This document shows, in pieces, positions 44,186-54,098 of a DNA stretch of 64,000 nucleotides. Made by a program: the position numbers and the translations under genes. The stretch comes from Marinobacter maroccanus (lineage in GTDB: Bacteria; Pseudomonadota; Gammaproteobacteria; Pseudomonadales; Oleiphilaceae): NCBI RefSeq assembly GCF_002933275.1, contig NZ_PSSX01000003.1:62001-126000 (forward strand). Reading direction: 5' to 3'. The notes beneath the pieces were generated by a model, which saw only the letters and a list, made by a program, of their open reading frames with translations, was not told the origin of the DNA and searched no databases. Position 1 is the first letter of the stretch. Every line of letters begins with the position of its first letter.

Positions 44186-44782
44186 TCAACCGAGCAGGTT
44201 ATCCAGGGGTTGCTCATAACTGGGGGCAAACACCTTCAGGAAATAGGCAACCTCTGGCAGTCCGTCTGCGTCCAGCCGCTGGCGGATCTGTCGGGCGGCC
44301 GGCTCGAATTCCTTGTTGCCGGCCCGGATCTCCGCCTGGCACTTGAGCCACGCCGACAGCCTGTCGGCGGCTTTGATCAATTCTTTGTCTTCTGCCGGTA
44401 ACTGCGATTCCCGAACGTAGGGCGAGAAATCCTCCCGCAGATCCTCCGGCAACAGCGCCAGCAGCTCGGCCTCGGCCTTGTGCTCGATGTCTCCGAATGC
44501 CTCACGCATCACCTTCGAATGGTATTTCACCGGTGTCGGCATATCCCCGGTAATCACTTCCGTCGCATCGTGGTAAAGCGCGGCCGCGGCAATGCGGTCG
44601 GTGTTCACCTGGCCGCCAAAATGCCGGTTTCGGATAATGGCAAGGGCGTGGGCGAGTGTTGCCACCTCCCAGGAATGGGTGGCCACATTTTCCTCAATGG
44701 CATTTCGCATCAGCCCCCAGCGCTTGATCCAGCGCAGGCGGGAAACATAGGCGAAAAAATGGCTGGCAACGTTACCCATCAC
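44186..44782 (-). CDS. yfbR: YfbR-like HD-domain 5'-deoxynucleotidase
   Basis: A 198-residue HD-domain phosphohydrolase. H33-type residues appear in ENVATHSWEVATLAHALA, and the HD pair in ALYHDATEVITGDMPTPVKY. E. coli YfbR removes phosphate from deoxynucleoside 5'-monophosphates with a divalent metal. Length and motif order fit the family. The start could be the first or second of two ATGs (44782 or 44779). It converges on the SPFH gene and diverges from the binding-protein gene. Confidence 0.88.
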   Translation of the reverse strand: MMGNVASHFFAYVSRLRWIKRWGLMRNAIEENVATHSWEVATLAHALAIIRNRHFGGQVNTDRIAAAALYHDATEVITGDMPTPVKYHSKVMREAFGDIEHKAEAELLALLPEDLREDFSPYVRESQLPAEDKELIKAADRLSAWLKCQAEIRAGNKEFEPAARQIRQRLDADGLPEVAYFLKVFAPSYEQPLDNLLG

Positions 44783-44885
44783 ATACAGACCTGTTTTGCA
44801 TTAGTTCATAATCTTTTGCTTCAGATGCACAAAATCCCCGTGCTATTCTGAATGCGTATTCAATTGTTACACAACCGGGGATACC

Positions 44886-45710
44886 GTGTCCGCCAAAGCC
44901 CATATTCGGAAACTGCTGGCCATCCTTACTGCCGCTATTGTGCTGGCAACGGCGCCGGTTCATGCAAACGAAACCGAAATCACTGTGGGCGTTTACCACT
45001 TTCCTCCAGTCGCCGGTGTTGGCAACAGCGGGGAAGCCACAGGCCTGCTCGGAGACCTGCTGAAGGAACTTGAGCAAGCCCACCCAACGGTATCCTTCCG
45101 GGTCTTTCATACCTCGCCCAAGCGACGATACCTGGATTTCGACGCCGGCCTCTACGACGTCATCTTCTTTGAAAGTCCCGACTGGGGCTGGACAGAGAAG
45201 GAAGTGGACATCAGCCGTCCGATCCTGGCCGACGAAGAACTGTATGTCGCTCTCAAGAAACCGGGCAGAGATTCCTCATTCTTTGACGATCTGCACAGCC
45301 GATCCATCGTCGCCATTTCAGGCTATCACTATGGTTTTACCGGGTTCGAAACCGACAATTCGGTACTGGAACAGACATTCGATATCGAGTTTTCCGACAG
45401 CCACAGCCGCAACATAAATCTGATCAAGGCCGACCGGCCGTCCGTTGCAGAGGTCGCCATTGTCAGCTACTCCTACCTGCAGCGGCACCTCGCGCGGCAT
45501 CCGGAGGACTGGGACACATTACTGATCTCAAATGAGCCCGACCAGCGCTATCGGCTCAGCATCATCGCCCAAAAGGGCGGGGCTGCGACCGCAGACGAGA
45601 TGCTGCGACTGCTTGCGCCACTGGTGGACAACGGTCGATACCGGCAACTCGTTGAAAAATGGGGCCTCCAGTTACCAGCTGGTTTTCTGACCGGTTTCAA
45701 GGCCCCCTGA
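44886..45710 (+). CDS. Periplasmic solute-binding protein (PF00497-like)
   Basis: A 274-residue exported protein with a Sec signal (LLAILTAAIVLATAPVHANE). The mature part resembles small amino-acid-type binding proteins (EITVGVYHFPPVAGVG, ATGLLGDLLKELEQA). No permease or ATPase gene is next to it, so it may serve a sensor or an unlinked transporter. The start is GTG 44886, with GGGGA upstream. It converges with the DUF748 gene only 2 bases apart. Confidence 0.78.
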   Translation: MSAKAHIRKLLAILTAAIVLATAPVHANETEITVGVYHFPPVAGVGNSGEATGLLGDLLKELEQAHPTVSFRVFHTSPKRRYLDFDAGLYDVIFFESPDWGWTEKEVDISRPILADEELYVALKKPGRDSSFFDDLHSRSIVAISGYHYGFTGFETDNSVLEQTFDIEFSDSHSRNINLIKADRPSVAEVAIVSYSYLQRHLARHPEDWDTLLISNEPDQRYRLSIIAQKGGAATADEMLRLLAPLVDNGRYRQLVEKWGLQLPAGFLTGFKAP

Positions 45711-45712
45711 AT

Positions 45713-48532
45713 TCAACGAACATCCAGGTTGAACGCGACGATAACGTTACCTTCGCCTCCCACTTCCGCATTTCGAGCCGGATCAAGCAGGAATAACTGA
45801 TCAGCCGGTACTCCGTGGGTTTGCTGCAGGACATTGCGCAGGGTTACACCTCGCGAGGACGCCAGGTTGCTCAAAGCCTCCGGCGCCAGTGAGCGCTCAC
45901 CCGCCAGGTAGGCTTCACGGGCCTCCTGCCATGCCTCCTCGGACAGTTCCTGCTTACCGCCGGCGGTCAGATCGTCCCGCAATAGCGCAAGTCCGTCTGC
46001 CTGGGGTTCAATGTTGCCCCGGATATTCAAAAGAAGGTCTGGCCGTTCCAGCAGCGCGTCTGCCAGTGCTGCCAGCTTTTCGGCCTCACCCTCGGCCAAC
46101 TGGATACTACCGGGAATAAAGCTTACCTTGCCAAGCTCTTCCCCGCTCAGGCCGGCCAGTTCGGCAATCGAGCCAAGCATACTGAACGGCGACGCAGCCG
46201 CCTTCGCCAGCAGGTTCACAAATGCCCGCATCACCACCTTGCCGACGCTGAAGTCCGGGTCGGACAGATCGCCGCTGATGGGCAGGTCCACTTCGATAAC
46301 CCCTTTGCTGTCCCGTAACAGGGCCAGACCCAGCTTGACCGGCGCGTTGACGGCCTCATCGCTGGCTATGGCGGATCCCAGTTCAAGGCGATCCATCACC
46401 ACCAGATTGGAGGCATCAATTCTTGAGCCGGCAATTTCGTAATCCAGATTCAGATTCAGTTTGCCACTGTCCACGCCATAGCCCAGGTATCGACCAAAAT
46501 AAGGCGAGAGCGCGGGCAGCGACACATCCTGCATCATCAACTGCAGGTCACTGACATCCTCTGTTCCGAGTGTGCCAATGGTACCCTCAAAATCCAGATC
46601 CGCCACGCCGCCAACGCGGCCCCGGATGGACACCTTGCCCTGCTGAGGGGAAATGTTGCTCAGCCCGGTTACGCTGCCATTCAGCTCATCGAACGATGTA
46701 GTGAAGACCGGGTCCAGAGTACGATCAGTGTAAGCCAGCTCACCATCCTCGAGCATCAGCTGGCCAATGCGGAAAATGAACTCCGGTTCGGAATCCCCCG
46801 CTCCCTGAGCGTCCGCAGCCGGTTCCTGTTCTTCGGCTGAACCGTTTGTCCTGGCAATACGCTCCACGTTATGGACACTGTCGGTATTTCGGACGATGTT
46901 GATAACCGGCTGCGCCAGGGTCACGGTGCCGATTTCCAGCCGGGCGGGATAGACGTTGTATTCAATCGGCGCCAGGCGCAGGGTTTGCCACGACACCAGA
47001 GATCCGGAACTGTCAGGCAGCTTCAGGTCAAGGCCGGCCACTTCCGCAGTACCGCTGAAGGTGCCGGTGAGAGGTTCCTGCTGGCCGTCGAGATCCAGAT
47101 TGCCATCCACCGCCAGAGTGCCGGTGGTTATGGCAAGGTTGGCGCCTTCCTGAACGTAGGGCTCGAAGGCCGCCAGTGAGACATCGCTGCCGGAAATGGC
47201 AGCCTCCAACGTAAACGGCGCAGGGGTTACCTGGCCGTTCAAAGAAAGCTTCCCGCCACTGACCAGCGTTCCGGCCACCTTGTAAGTTACCGGCTCGTCA
47301 AGTTGATGGCTGAGTTCGCCAATTGAAACCGAGAGCTGTTCAAGGGCAATTTCAGCCGCCGTCGCCGGCTGACTGTCCTGCCATAGCACACGCCCTCCGG
47401 AAAGCGTTACACCCGCAACGGACCAACGGAATGGCTCGCCGCCGGCGGAAGCTTCGCCGGCGCTTGCAGCCTCACCGTCATCGGATGACAGCGGCGCCAA
47501 CCAGTCGATCTCTCCGGTTGCGCTCCGCGCCAGGGCGAGTTCGAGGTTATCCAGAGAAACCTGGCCAATGCGGACCTCCCGCCGGTTAAGGTCGAAACCG
47601 ATGGCATCCACAGACAGCATGGCGTTGCTCAACCTGGCCTGTTCACTCTGCTCATCCAGGGCAACCGCAAGATTATCGAGTTCCAGCTGACCGTTGGTCG
47701 TTTCCAGGTAAAAAACGTCACCGGCCTGCACTTCGTAGTCCGAGCTGAGGGTAACGCTGCCACCACGCAGGTCATAGGGGAAAAACGGTGCCAGAAAATG
47801 CGCCAGGGTTTCATGATCCACCGATGACACTTTGAGGGTACCGTTGGAATAGAACGGTGCGACACTCAGATCGCCCTGCCACTCGATGGTCTGGCTACCC
47901 AATGCCGCCAGCAGGGAATAGTCGCTATCCTGTCCCTCCCGGCGCCAGGTAGCCAGATCGTTCAGGGTCAGATCCAGCGGGATGATCCGGAACTCTGCCA
48001 TAGTCTCCTTGGTGAAATCCCGGAACAGCATTTCACCGCCGTTGAGCTCGATTCTCCCGAAATAAAGCCTCGGCGGCGCGGCCGAGTCATCGGATTGCCC
48101 GGCTGCCGGCTCTGCCTCGGCAGGCTCCGCATTGGCCGCCTGCCAGTCCCTGGCGAAATTAACGCTGTAGTCCTCCAGCAGATCCACCCGAACGTAAGGC
48201 TCGTCCAGTTGAATCGCTTCAAAACCGGCAATACCACGAACCAGCTGGAAAAAATTCATGTCTACCATGAGCCGATCGAAGCCAACCACCTGTTCACCAT
48301 CAGTGTCGGCTGCCGACAACCCCAGTGCTTCGACCCGCAAGGTAAATGGATTGGTATGAATCTCGGTGATTTCTGCCTGCCAGCCCATGCGCTGATCCAG
48401 CTGCTCCGGCACCAGCCGCTCGAGCCACCAGGGAAGAAGCAGGAAACCGGCCAGGGTGTACAGAATCAGAAGGGCCAGGAATCCAATCAACAGATTCCTG
48501 GACATGTGACTGCGTTTACGGCTTTGAGCCAC
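45713..48532 (-). CDS. DUF748 / AsmA-like envelope protein
   Basis: A 939-residue protein with one N-terminal membrane helix (LLIGFLALLILYTLAGFLLL) and a very long beta-rich periplasmic part. DUF748-type segments include FDRLMVDMNFFQLVRGIAGF, YTDRTLDPVFTTSFDELNGS and ASDEAVNAPVKLGLALLRD with GVIEVDLPISGDLSDPDFSV. Such proteins are related to AsmA/TamB-type bridge-like lipid carriers. GTG 48532 is chosen because AAGGAG lies 6 bases upstream. The C-terminus ends in an OmpA-like-looking region (AEKLAALADALLERPDLLLN). Confidence 0.85.
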   Translation of the reverse strand: MAQSRKRSHMSRNLLIGFLALLILYTLAGFLLLPWWLERLVPEQLDQRMGWQAEITEIHTNPFTLRVEALGLSAADTDGEQVVGFDRLMVDMNFFQLVRGIAGFEAIQLDEPYVRVDLLEDYSVNFARDWQAANAEPAEAEPAAGQSDDSAAPPRLYFGRIELNGGEMLFRDFTKETMAEFRIIPLDLTLNDLATWRREGQDSDYSLLAALGSQTIEWQGDLSVAPFYSNGTLKVSSVDHETLAHFLAPFFPYDLRGGSVTLSSDYEVQAGDVFYLETTNGQLELDNLAVALDEQSEQARLSNAMLSVDAIGFDLNRREVRIGQVSLDNLELALARSATGEIDWLAPLSSDDGEAASAGEASAGGEPFRWSVAGVTLSGGRVLWQDSQPATAAEIALEQLSVSIGELSHQLDEPVTYKVAGTLVSGGKLSLNGQVTPAPFTLEAAISGSDVSLAAFEPYVQEGANLAITTGTLAVDGNLDLDGQQEPLTGTFSGTAEVAGLDLKLPDSSGSLVSWQTLRLAPIEYNVYPARLEIGTVTLAQPVINIVRNTDSVHNVERIARTNGSAEEQEPAADAQGAGDSEPEFIFRIGQLMLEDGELAYTDRTLDPVFTTSFDELNGSVTGLSNISPQQGKVSIRGRVGGVADLDFEGTIGTLGTEDVSDLQLMMQDVSLPALSPYFGRYLGYGVDSGKLNLNLDYEIAGSRIDASNLVVMDRLELGSAIASDEAVNAPVKLGLALLRDSKGVIEVDLPISGDLSDPDFSVGKVVMRAFVNLLAKAAASPFSMLGSIAELAGLSGEELGKVSFIPGSIQLAEGEAEKLAALADALLERPDLLLNIRGNIEPQADGLALLRDDLTAGGKQELSEEAWQEAREAYLAGERSLAPEALSNLASSRGVTLRNVLQQTHGVPADQLFLLDPARNAEVGGEGNVIVAFNLDVR

Positions 48533-48617
48533 GGACATCTCCTTATAAACGGCGGATTCTCGGGGCAATCTTTCCCACCTGCCTGTTCACAAGGATAGTC
48601 GGCCTTGTGCCGGTTTG

Positions 48618-49904
48618 TCAGCTGTGGCGGTTATGACCCGGCAACACCAGTTCCGGGTCAGAAACCATGTTCGCAAACTGGCCAATCTCGTTAAGATCTC
48701 TGGGCACCATGGCAGCGCGCAACAGCTTGCGTGTGGAGTTGCCGGTAACCGGATAAGCGGACTGACCCGCACGCCAGGTGACCTGCATCGCCGGAGTCCC
48801 GATGCGCTCATCAATCTGCCGTAGCCGCTTGTACATGAACGCGTGCTGACTGTCCTCATGATCCGGCACCAGGGCAAAGAAGGCGCTGGCCGAATACCGG
48901 GCCAGAAATACCGGCTCCGACATCTGATCCCGCAGTGCTGCACTGATTTCCCTGACTACCGCATTCAACGATTCGTCACCCATGCCAGTGGAAAGCTCAC
49001 GAAAGTTGGCAATATCGAGGAAAATCAGGGCAAACGGGTTACCACCTGCGTTGTCCCGAGCAAGGATATCCAGCATTCGTTGTTCCAGTGCTGAACGATT
49101 CGGCAGCCCGGTGACAGGATCGGTGAAAGCGAGCTCTGCCACCCGCAGGTCTTCTTCTGCCTTGAACACCGCAAGTTCACGCTGGTGTTTCACGTCCATA
49201 ACAGTGACCACCAATGCGACAGCGAGCAGCGCAATACAGAAAACGGCCAGTGGTATGCCCATCCAGGCCCCTTGCAGGCCATTATCAGCCGACGGTACGG
49301 TACCTTCAGGGAAGGTCATCGCCATCATGCCGGTGTAGTGCATGCCACAGATCGCCGCAGCCATGACCAGAGCAGCCACAAACTGAGTGGCCATGGATCC
49401 TGAACCGTCCATGTCCTGTAGTTTACGGCACAGGGCAAGAGCGGCCCCGGAAGCAACGATGGCAATCACGATGGAAACGATGAGAAACCCGATATTGAAT
49501 GTCGGCGGTGCTGACATTCGCATCGCGTACATCCCCAGGTAATGCATGACCACAATGCCGCCGGCCATGGACAGCGTCGCACCGATAAACAGGGGCGATC
49601 CCAGACGCTCACGCCCGATGATGTGCAGTGCAACGCCGGAGGCAAGCACAGCGGCAAACCAGGAAACCGCCGTCATCAGGACATCGAACGACATGGCGAC
49701 ATCCATCGGCATGGCCCGCATGCCCACAAAGTGCATGGTCCAGACACCGGTTCCCATCAACAGGGCGCCGGCGAACAGCCACTTCCGACGCTCGTCGGTG
49801 TTAGCGTTGGCCAGCCTGGCACCAAAAAACAGGGCCGCATAAGCCGCCAGCACAGCGATCAGGAACGATGCGACGACAAGGGGCAAATCATAGTTGGACA
49901 TCAT
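48618..49904 (-). CDS. MHYT sensor protein with degenerate GGDEF domain
   Basis: A 428-residue protein. Seven membrane segments with MHFVGM, MHYLGM and MHYTGM repeats define the MHYT domain, thought to sense oxygen, CO or NO through copper. A GGDEF fold follows (VTGLPNRSALEQRMLDIL, FALIFLDIANFRELSTGMGD), but the signature position reads RYSASAFFALV instead of RxGGDEFxxx. It cannot be a normal cyclase. No EAL domain is attached. It may bind cyclic-di-GMP or GTP, or act through protein contacts. Confidence 0.87.
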   Translation of the reverse strand: MMSNYDLPLVVASFLIAVLAAYAALFFGARLANANTDERRKWLFAGALLMGTGVWTMHFVGMRAMPMDVAMSFDVLMTAVSWFAAVLASGVALHIIGRERLGSPLFIGATLSMAGGIVVMHYLGMYAMRMSAPPTFNIGFLIVSIVIAIVASGAALALCRKLQDMDGSGSMATQFVAALVMAAAICGMHYTGMMAMTFPEGTVPSADNGLQGAWMGIPLAVFCIALLAVALVVTVMDVKHQRELAVFKAEEDLRVAELAFTDPVTGLPNRSALEQRMLDILARDNAGGNPFALIFLDIANFRELSTGMGDESLNAVVREISAALRDQMSEPVFLARYSASAFFALVPDHEDSQHAFMYKRLRQIDERIGTPAMQVTWRAGQSAYPVTGNSTRKLLRAAMVPRDLNEIGQFANMVSDPELVLPGHNRHS

Positions 49905-50138
49905 CTTGTTCAGACCTTTTGTTGGTGTGTGCGAACGGGCCAGCTTTCCCTGCTATTGATTGCTGACCTGCATCAATGTCGACAGAAATACGAGTTCGCT
50001 GTGAACCGGGTCTCATTTTATTGTTGGATTTATGTAACCGATTCAGACATAAGCAGCGCTGACAGACAGGCCTGAACCCGATATGCTTCGGAGTCGTATT
50101 TATCCCGGCCCAGTTAAACTCGAAGGAGAGGAAAAATT

Positions 50139-50774
50139 ATGGACATCGGCGATATGCGTCGTGATTTCGAGAGCGAGGGGCTGGATCGCGACGCGCTGGA
50201 CGGTAATCCGGTCAGGCAGTTCCAGACCTGGTTTGAAGATGCCCGGGAGGCAGGCATTCTCGAACCCAACGCCATGTCGCTGGCGACCGCGGGGCGGGAT
50301 GGCATGCCGGACCTCCGCACGGTATTGCTGAAATACTTCGACGACCAGGGGTTCGTTTTCTATACCAACTACGGCAGCCGGAAAGCCCGGGAAATGGAAG
50401 AAAACCCCCAGGCGGCCCTGCTGTTCCCCTGGATCGGACTGAATCGACAGGTACGGATCCAGGGCGCCGTCGAAAAAGTCAGCAAGGCCGAATCCCTGCG
50501 CTACTTTGCATCGCGACCAAGGGGCAGCCAGATTGGCGCCTGGGTTTCCGAGCAGAGCAAGGCCATCACCTCCCGAGGACTGCTCGAACAGAAGGTGGCT
50601 GAGATCAAGCGAAAATTCAGCGATGGCGAAGTGCCCCTGCCCAGTTTCTGGGGCGGTTATCGAATTGTCCCCGACCGTATTGAATTCTGGCAGGGCCGGC
50701 CCAGCCGGCTTCACGATCGCTTTGAATATGTGAGGGAAGGCGATGGCTGGCTCATCCAACGACTTCAGCCCTGA
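50139..50774 (+). CDS. pdxH: Pyridoxamine/pyridoxine 5'-phosphate oxidase
   Basis: A 211-residue FMN enzyme that makes pyridoxal 5'-phosphate, the last step of vitamin B6 synthesis and salvage. Family motifs are [23 protein letters not shown] (split here), [31 protein letters not shown] and the C-terminal [22 protein letters not shown] lies before ATG 50139. Its 3' end overlaps the phosphopantetheinyl transferase gene by 32 bases. Confidence 0.96.
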   Translation: MDIGDMRRDFESEGLDRDALDGNPVRQFQTWFEDAREAGILEPNAMSLATAGRDGMPDLRTVLLKYFDDQGFVFYTNYGSRKAREMEENPQAALLFPWIGLNRQVRIQGAVEKVSKAESLRYFASRPRGSQIGAWVSEQSKAITSRGLLEQKVAEIKRKFSDGEVPLPSFWGGYRIVPDRIEFWQGRPSRLHDRFEYVREGDGWLIQRLQP

Positions 50775-51501
50775 TGCCCGCCCATCTGTCTGGCTTTGCC
50801 ACCAGACAGATGGGCCAGAGACGGCCCACCCGAACTGGCTGAGCGACTATGAACGCCAGACAGCAAGTAAATTCAGCGGCCCCCGGGAACGGGAGTACCT
50901 GTCCAGTCGCTGGCTGATTCGCCAGGCCATTGGCAAGTCAGCTAAGGTCTCTCCAGAACTTTGCTGCCCGGTGTCGGGACGCCCCAATGCCTCGGGCACG
51001 CCTGAAGGCTGGCAACTGTCTCTCAGTCACAGCCAGGGTCTCTCCGCCTGCGCCACCCGTGCAGGCTCACCCATTGGACTGGATCTGGAGCCTTGTCAGC
51101 GCCATGCTCAGTGGCAGAAAGTGGTGAAACGCTGGTTCTCTCCCGTCGAACAGGAATGGTTGTTCCGGGAGGACGACTCCAACACGTTCCTCAAGGTCTG
51201 GACCCTGAAAGAGGCCTGGTTAAAAGCAACCGGAAGAGGTATTGCCGGCAACCTGCAGACACTGGAAGTAAGGAAAAACTTCGAGATCTACGGCGATCAA
51301 CCCGAACAGGACTGGCAGGCGGCCTGCTGCTACATTGAAGGCTATCTGGTGACCGTAGTGTACCGGGGAATCCGGCCGGTATGGCCGGAGCTCACATTAC
51401 TTGAGCCGCCACCACACGACTTTGCCCTGGTGGATGCCGAGCCCATGGAGGCCTCTTGGGAGCCGCTGTTCCAGCGCACTATTCGCCGTAAAAGCCCGTA
51501 G
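50743..51501 (+). CDS. 4'-phosphopantetheinyl transferase (Sfp type)
   Basis: A 252-residue enzyme that transfers the phosphopantetheine arm of coenzyme A to carrier proteins. Motifs are [25 protein letters not shown] with the metal-binding acidic residues, and [19 protein letters not shown]. The length suggests the Sfp/Gsp class rather than AcpS. The partner synthase is not in the window. It overlaps pdxH and lies just before tag. Confidence 0.92.
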   Translation: MAGSSNDFSPDARPSVWLCHQTDGPETAHPNWLSDYERQTASKFSGPREREYLSSRWLIRQAIGKSAKVSPELCCPVSGRPNASGTPEGWQLSLSHSQGLSACATRAGSPIGLDLEPCQRHAQWQKVVKRWFSPVEQEWLFREDDSNTFLKVWTLKEAWLKATGRGIAGNLQTLEVRKNFEIYGDQPEQDWQAACCYIEGYLVTVVYRGIRPVWPELTLLEPPPHDFALVDAEPMEASWEPLFQRTIRRKSP

Positions 51502-51540
51502 GACAAATCCGGGCCAAATACAGAAAACACAGGTCGATGT

Positions 51541-52122
51541 ATGGATAATCCCGAACGCTGCCCATGGTGCGGCGACGACCCACTTTACGTTCACTATCAC
51601 GATACCGTGTGGGGCCGCCCCGAATACGATGACCTCGCATTGTTCGAAAAACTCTGCCTGGACGGCCAGCAGGCCGGCCTGAGCTGGATCACCATCCTGC
51701 GAAAACAGGAGAATTACCGAGCGGCCTACGATAACTTCAATCCGGAAAAGATCGTACGCTACGACGATTCCCGGGTAGAGGAGCTGCTGACCGACCCGGG
51801 CATCATCCGCAACCGATTGAAGGTACAGTCGGTAATCAAGAATGCCCGGGGCTACCTGGATCTTCTGGACCGAGGTATTGGTTTCAGCGATTTTCTCTGG
51901 TCCTTTGTCGAGAACCAGCCGATTCAGAACCAATGGCGTTCATTTTCCGAGGTTCCCACCGCAACCCCCGAATCTGAAGCCATGTCGAAGGCGCTGAAAC
52001 GATCCGGTTTTACCTTTGTGGGCCCCACCATTGTCTACGCCTTCATGCAGGCCACCGGCATGGTGAACGATCACCTGGTTCAGTGCCCGCAGCACCGGCA
52101 ATGCTATTTACTGAGCCAATGA
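51541..52122 (+). CDS. tag: DNA-3-methyladenine glycosylase I
   Basis: A 193-residue base-excision repair enzyme that removes 3-methyladenine. RCPWCGDDPLYVHYHDTVWG near the N-terminus and the C-terminal H..QCPQHRQC provide the zinc-binding cysteines and histidines; GLSWITILRKQENYRAAY and FVGPTIVYAFMQATGMVNDH are family motifs. The ATG is 40 bases after the preceding stop. Confidence 0.95.
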   Translation: MDNPERCPWCGDDPLYVHYHDTVWGRPEYDDLALFEKLCLDGQQAGLSWITILRKQENYRAAYDNFNPEKIVRYDDSRVEELLTDPGIIRNRLKVQSVIKNARGYLDLLDRGIGFSDFLWSFVENQPIQNQWRSFSEVPTATPESEAMSKALKRSGFTFVGPTIVYAFMQATGMVNDHLVQCPQHRQCYLLSQ

Positions 52123-52179
52123 TCTCAATAGGCCGGGGGGTCGTAAGTTCTGGAGTGTTTCAAACCCCGGAGCTTTACT

Positions 52180-52485
52180 GTGCGAATCACCCTCGACCAA
52201 CTCAGAAGCCTGCAGAGCCCTGTTATCGATCTGCTTGAGATTCTCTCGCTTGAGGGCCAACACTACATGGCCCGCCTGAGTATGGATGGACAGCCGCTTC
52301 TTCTTTCCGATAAAAACGGGACCACCAGCCTGTTCCGCAGTGCCTGGCAGATACAGGATACCCTGGCCTCCTTCGATATCCGGGAAACCCAGGTGGTGCA
52401 CCCCTCGGCTTACCATGAAATGGTTGGCATGGATCCGTCAGAAATTGAACCCATGCGAATCAGGGTGCAGAGGCAGAAAACGTGA
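52180..52485 (+). CDS. Small conserved protein (DUF6482-like)
   Basis: A 101-residue soluble protein with a GTG start (MRITLDQLRSLQSPVIDLLE). The central part GTTSLFRSAWQIQDTLASFD and the end VVHPSAYHEMVGMDPSEIEP look like the DUF6482 family common in Pseudomonas and Marinobacter. No catalytic motif is visible. It overlaps the next gene by 4 bases, so they are translationally coupled. Confidence 0.75.
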   Translation: MRITLDQLRSLQSPVIDLLEILSLEGQHYMARLSMDGQPLLLSDKNGTTSLFRSAWQIQDTLASFDIRETQVVHPSAYHEMVGMDPSEIEPMRIRVQRQKT

Positions 52486-52940
52486 TCGCAGTAGCAAGAC
52501 TTGCCATCCTGGTCGGCATCGCCGGACTGATTCCTTTTATCGGCCTTCTGGCGGGGCTGTTTTTCATGCCCCAGTACAGCGTGGCGCTGGTTGGCTATTT
52601 CTATCTTTACAGCGCAGGCATTCTTGCGTTCATGGCCGGCGTTTACTGGCCCATCGCCATGCAGCTGGATAACTGCTGCTATCCCCTCTCGCCTCTGATT
52701 ACCATGTTACTCAGCCAGGTGTTTTTCGTGGCTGCGGGCGTTGGTCTGCTTTTGCCTGTTGCCGGCCAGATTGTGCTCTATACCAGCGCCTATCTGGCAC
52801 TCTACCTGGTGGACGCACGTTGGATGAGAGTGTACTGGCCGGTCTGGTATCTGCGGCTTCGACTTCTTCTGACCTCGGTCGTGCTGGTCTGCCAGCTCAC
52901 AGCGGCCGCCTGGTTCTTTCTTCTCCACGCCGCACACTGA
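52482..52940 (+). CDS. DUF3429 membrane protein
   Basis: A 152-residue protein with four to five membrane helices. LIPFIGLLAGLFFMP, YLYSAGILAFMAGVYWPIAM and YLALYLVDARWMRVYWPVWY are typical of DUF3429 (TMEM69-like) proteins of unknown role. It overlaps the DUF6482-like gene by ATGA-type overlap and converges with the sigma factor gene. Confidence 0.83.
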   Translation: MIAVARLAILVGIAGLIPFIGLLAGLFFMPQYSVALVGYFYLYSAGILAFMAGVYWPIAMQLDNCCYPLSPLITMLLSQVFFVAAGVGLLLPVAGQIVLYTSAYLALYLVDARWMRVYWPVWYLRLRLLLTSVVLVCQLTAAAWFFLLHAAH

Positions 52941-52961
52941 TGGATTGCGGGCATTTGATGA

Positions 52962-53960
52962 TCAGGCTCCAAATGCATCTTCGGGAGTTTCAAAGCGGCT
53001 CTGCAATTTCCGCAACGCTGTTTTCTCGATCTGTCGCACCCGTTCACGACTGATACCCAGGTCATCGGAAATCACCTGCAGAGTTTCCGGCTCCGGCAAA
53101 CCCAGACCGTACCGGCGCGACAGGATATCCTTCTCCCGATCACTCAGCTCGCTGAGCATGGACGTCAGGGTTCTGCGGCGATCCCTGTCGGACATCGGAT
53201 GATCCGGCGCCATCTGGTCACCGGCATCCAGGCTGTCGCCCAGGGTAACCGAGCCATCTTCCACCAGTGGCACGTCCGTGGACAGTTCTCTGGTCGCCAG
53301 CGCTCTCAGTTCACCAATCCTGGACGGACTGGCTTCCATCTCCCGGGCCAGCTCCGATTGCGAGGGTGTCCGACCGAGGCTCTGATGCATTCTCAGGGAC
53401 ACCTTGTGCAGCTGACGAATCTCGTCTACCACGTTCTCCGGTGTGTGCACCAGACGGGTTCCCCGCTGCAGGCAGCGTTTGACTTCCTCACTGATCCACC
53501 AGTAGGCATAGGTCGAGAACCGGAAGCCTTTGGTAGGATCAAAACGCTCCACCGCCTTGATCAGGCCAACGTTGGCGTCCTGAATGAGGTCAGACATGGG
53601 GATACCGTGCTGACCGTAACGACGGGCGATATGAACCGCCAGGCGCAGGTTGCTCTGGATCAGCTTGCGACGACAGGCGGTAGCCAGATGGAAAGCACGG
53701 CGACATCGGGAGGAAAACGCACAAGCATCTCCAAGGCTGCCAATCACTTCCCGGAACGTCTGCGGAGTCTCCTCCGGCAGAGCCAGTTCGGTACTGATGA
53801 TTCGGTAGCACAGTGTCAGTTTGCGGGAGAGGCGGCGTTCGGCCTCATCTGTCAGCAGTTCATACCGGGACGCATCCCTGAAGTACAGCCCGACCAGGGA
53901 ATCCCTTTCACCATCGTTGGGCGTTGTCGGAGACGGTCCCAGCCTGTCGGTCTTAGGCAT
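52962..53960 (-). CDS. Group-2 (RpoS-like) sigma factor
   Basis: A 332-residue sigma-70-family factor without the long region 1.1. Region 2 is clear (SNLRLAVHIARRYGQHGIPM, DLIQDANVGLIKAVERFDPT KGFRFSTYAYWWI split), region 3 follows, and region 4 ends with LSDREKDILSRRYGL and DDLGISRERVRQIEKTALRK. Region 1.2 is recognisable (DSLVGLYFRDASRYELLTDE). An unusual insert before region 2 (SLGDACAFSSRCRRAFHLAT) sets it apart from classical RpoS, so I do not use that symbol. It lies next to the ectoine genes and could control stress genes. Confidence 0.88.
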   Translation of the reverse strand: MPKTDRLGPSPTTPNDGERDSLVGLYFRDASRYELLTDEAERRLSRKLTLCYRIISTELALPEETPQTFREVIGSLGDACAFSSRCRRAFHLATACRRKLIQSNLRLAVHIARRYGQHGIPMSDLIQDANVGLIKAVERFDPTKGFRFSTYAYWWISEEVKRCLQRGTRLVHTPENVVDEIRQLHKVSLRMHQSLGRTPSQSELAREMEASPSRIGELRALATRELSTDVPLVEDGSVTLGDSLDAGDQMAPDHPMSDRDRRRTLTSMLSELSDREKDILSRRYGLGLPEPETLQVISDDLGISRERVRQIEKTALRKLQSRFETPEDAFGA

Positions 53961-54037
53961 GACTAGGATACCGGTCAGAATTTACACCAAAGAATACGAT
54001 GTGCCGGTGCTGATGGATTTACCGGGGGAGGGTCAGT

Positions 54038-54074
54038 AAAAACCCACAGGCGACACGAACGGTCGGCCTGTGGG
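54038..54074 (-). terminator. Intrinsic terminator of the ectoine unit
   Basis: On the minus strand CCCACAGG pairs with CCTGTGGG, with a CGAC/GTCG inner stem, followed by TTTTT. It lies about 25 bases after the aspartate kinase stop. Confidence 0.88.
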
Positions 54075-54098
54075 CATTACTTGCGAGGCTGCAGCGAC

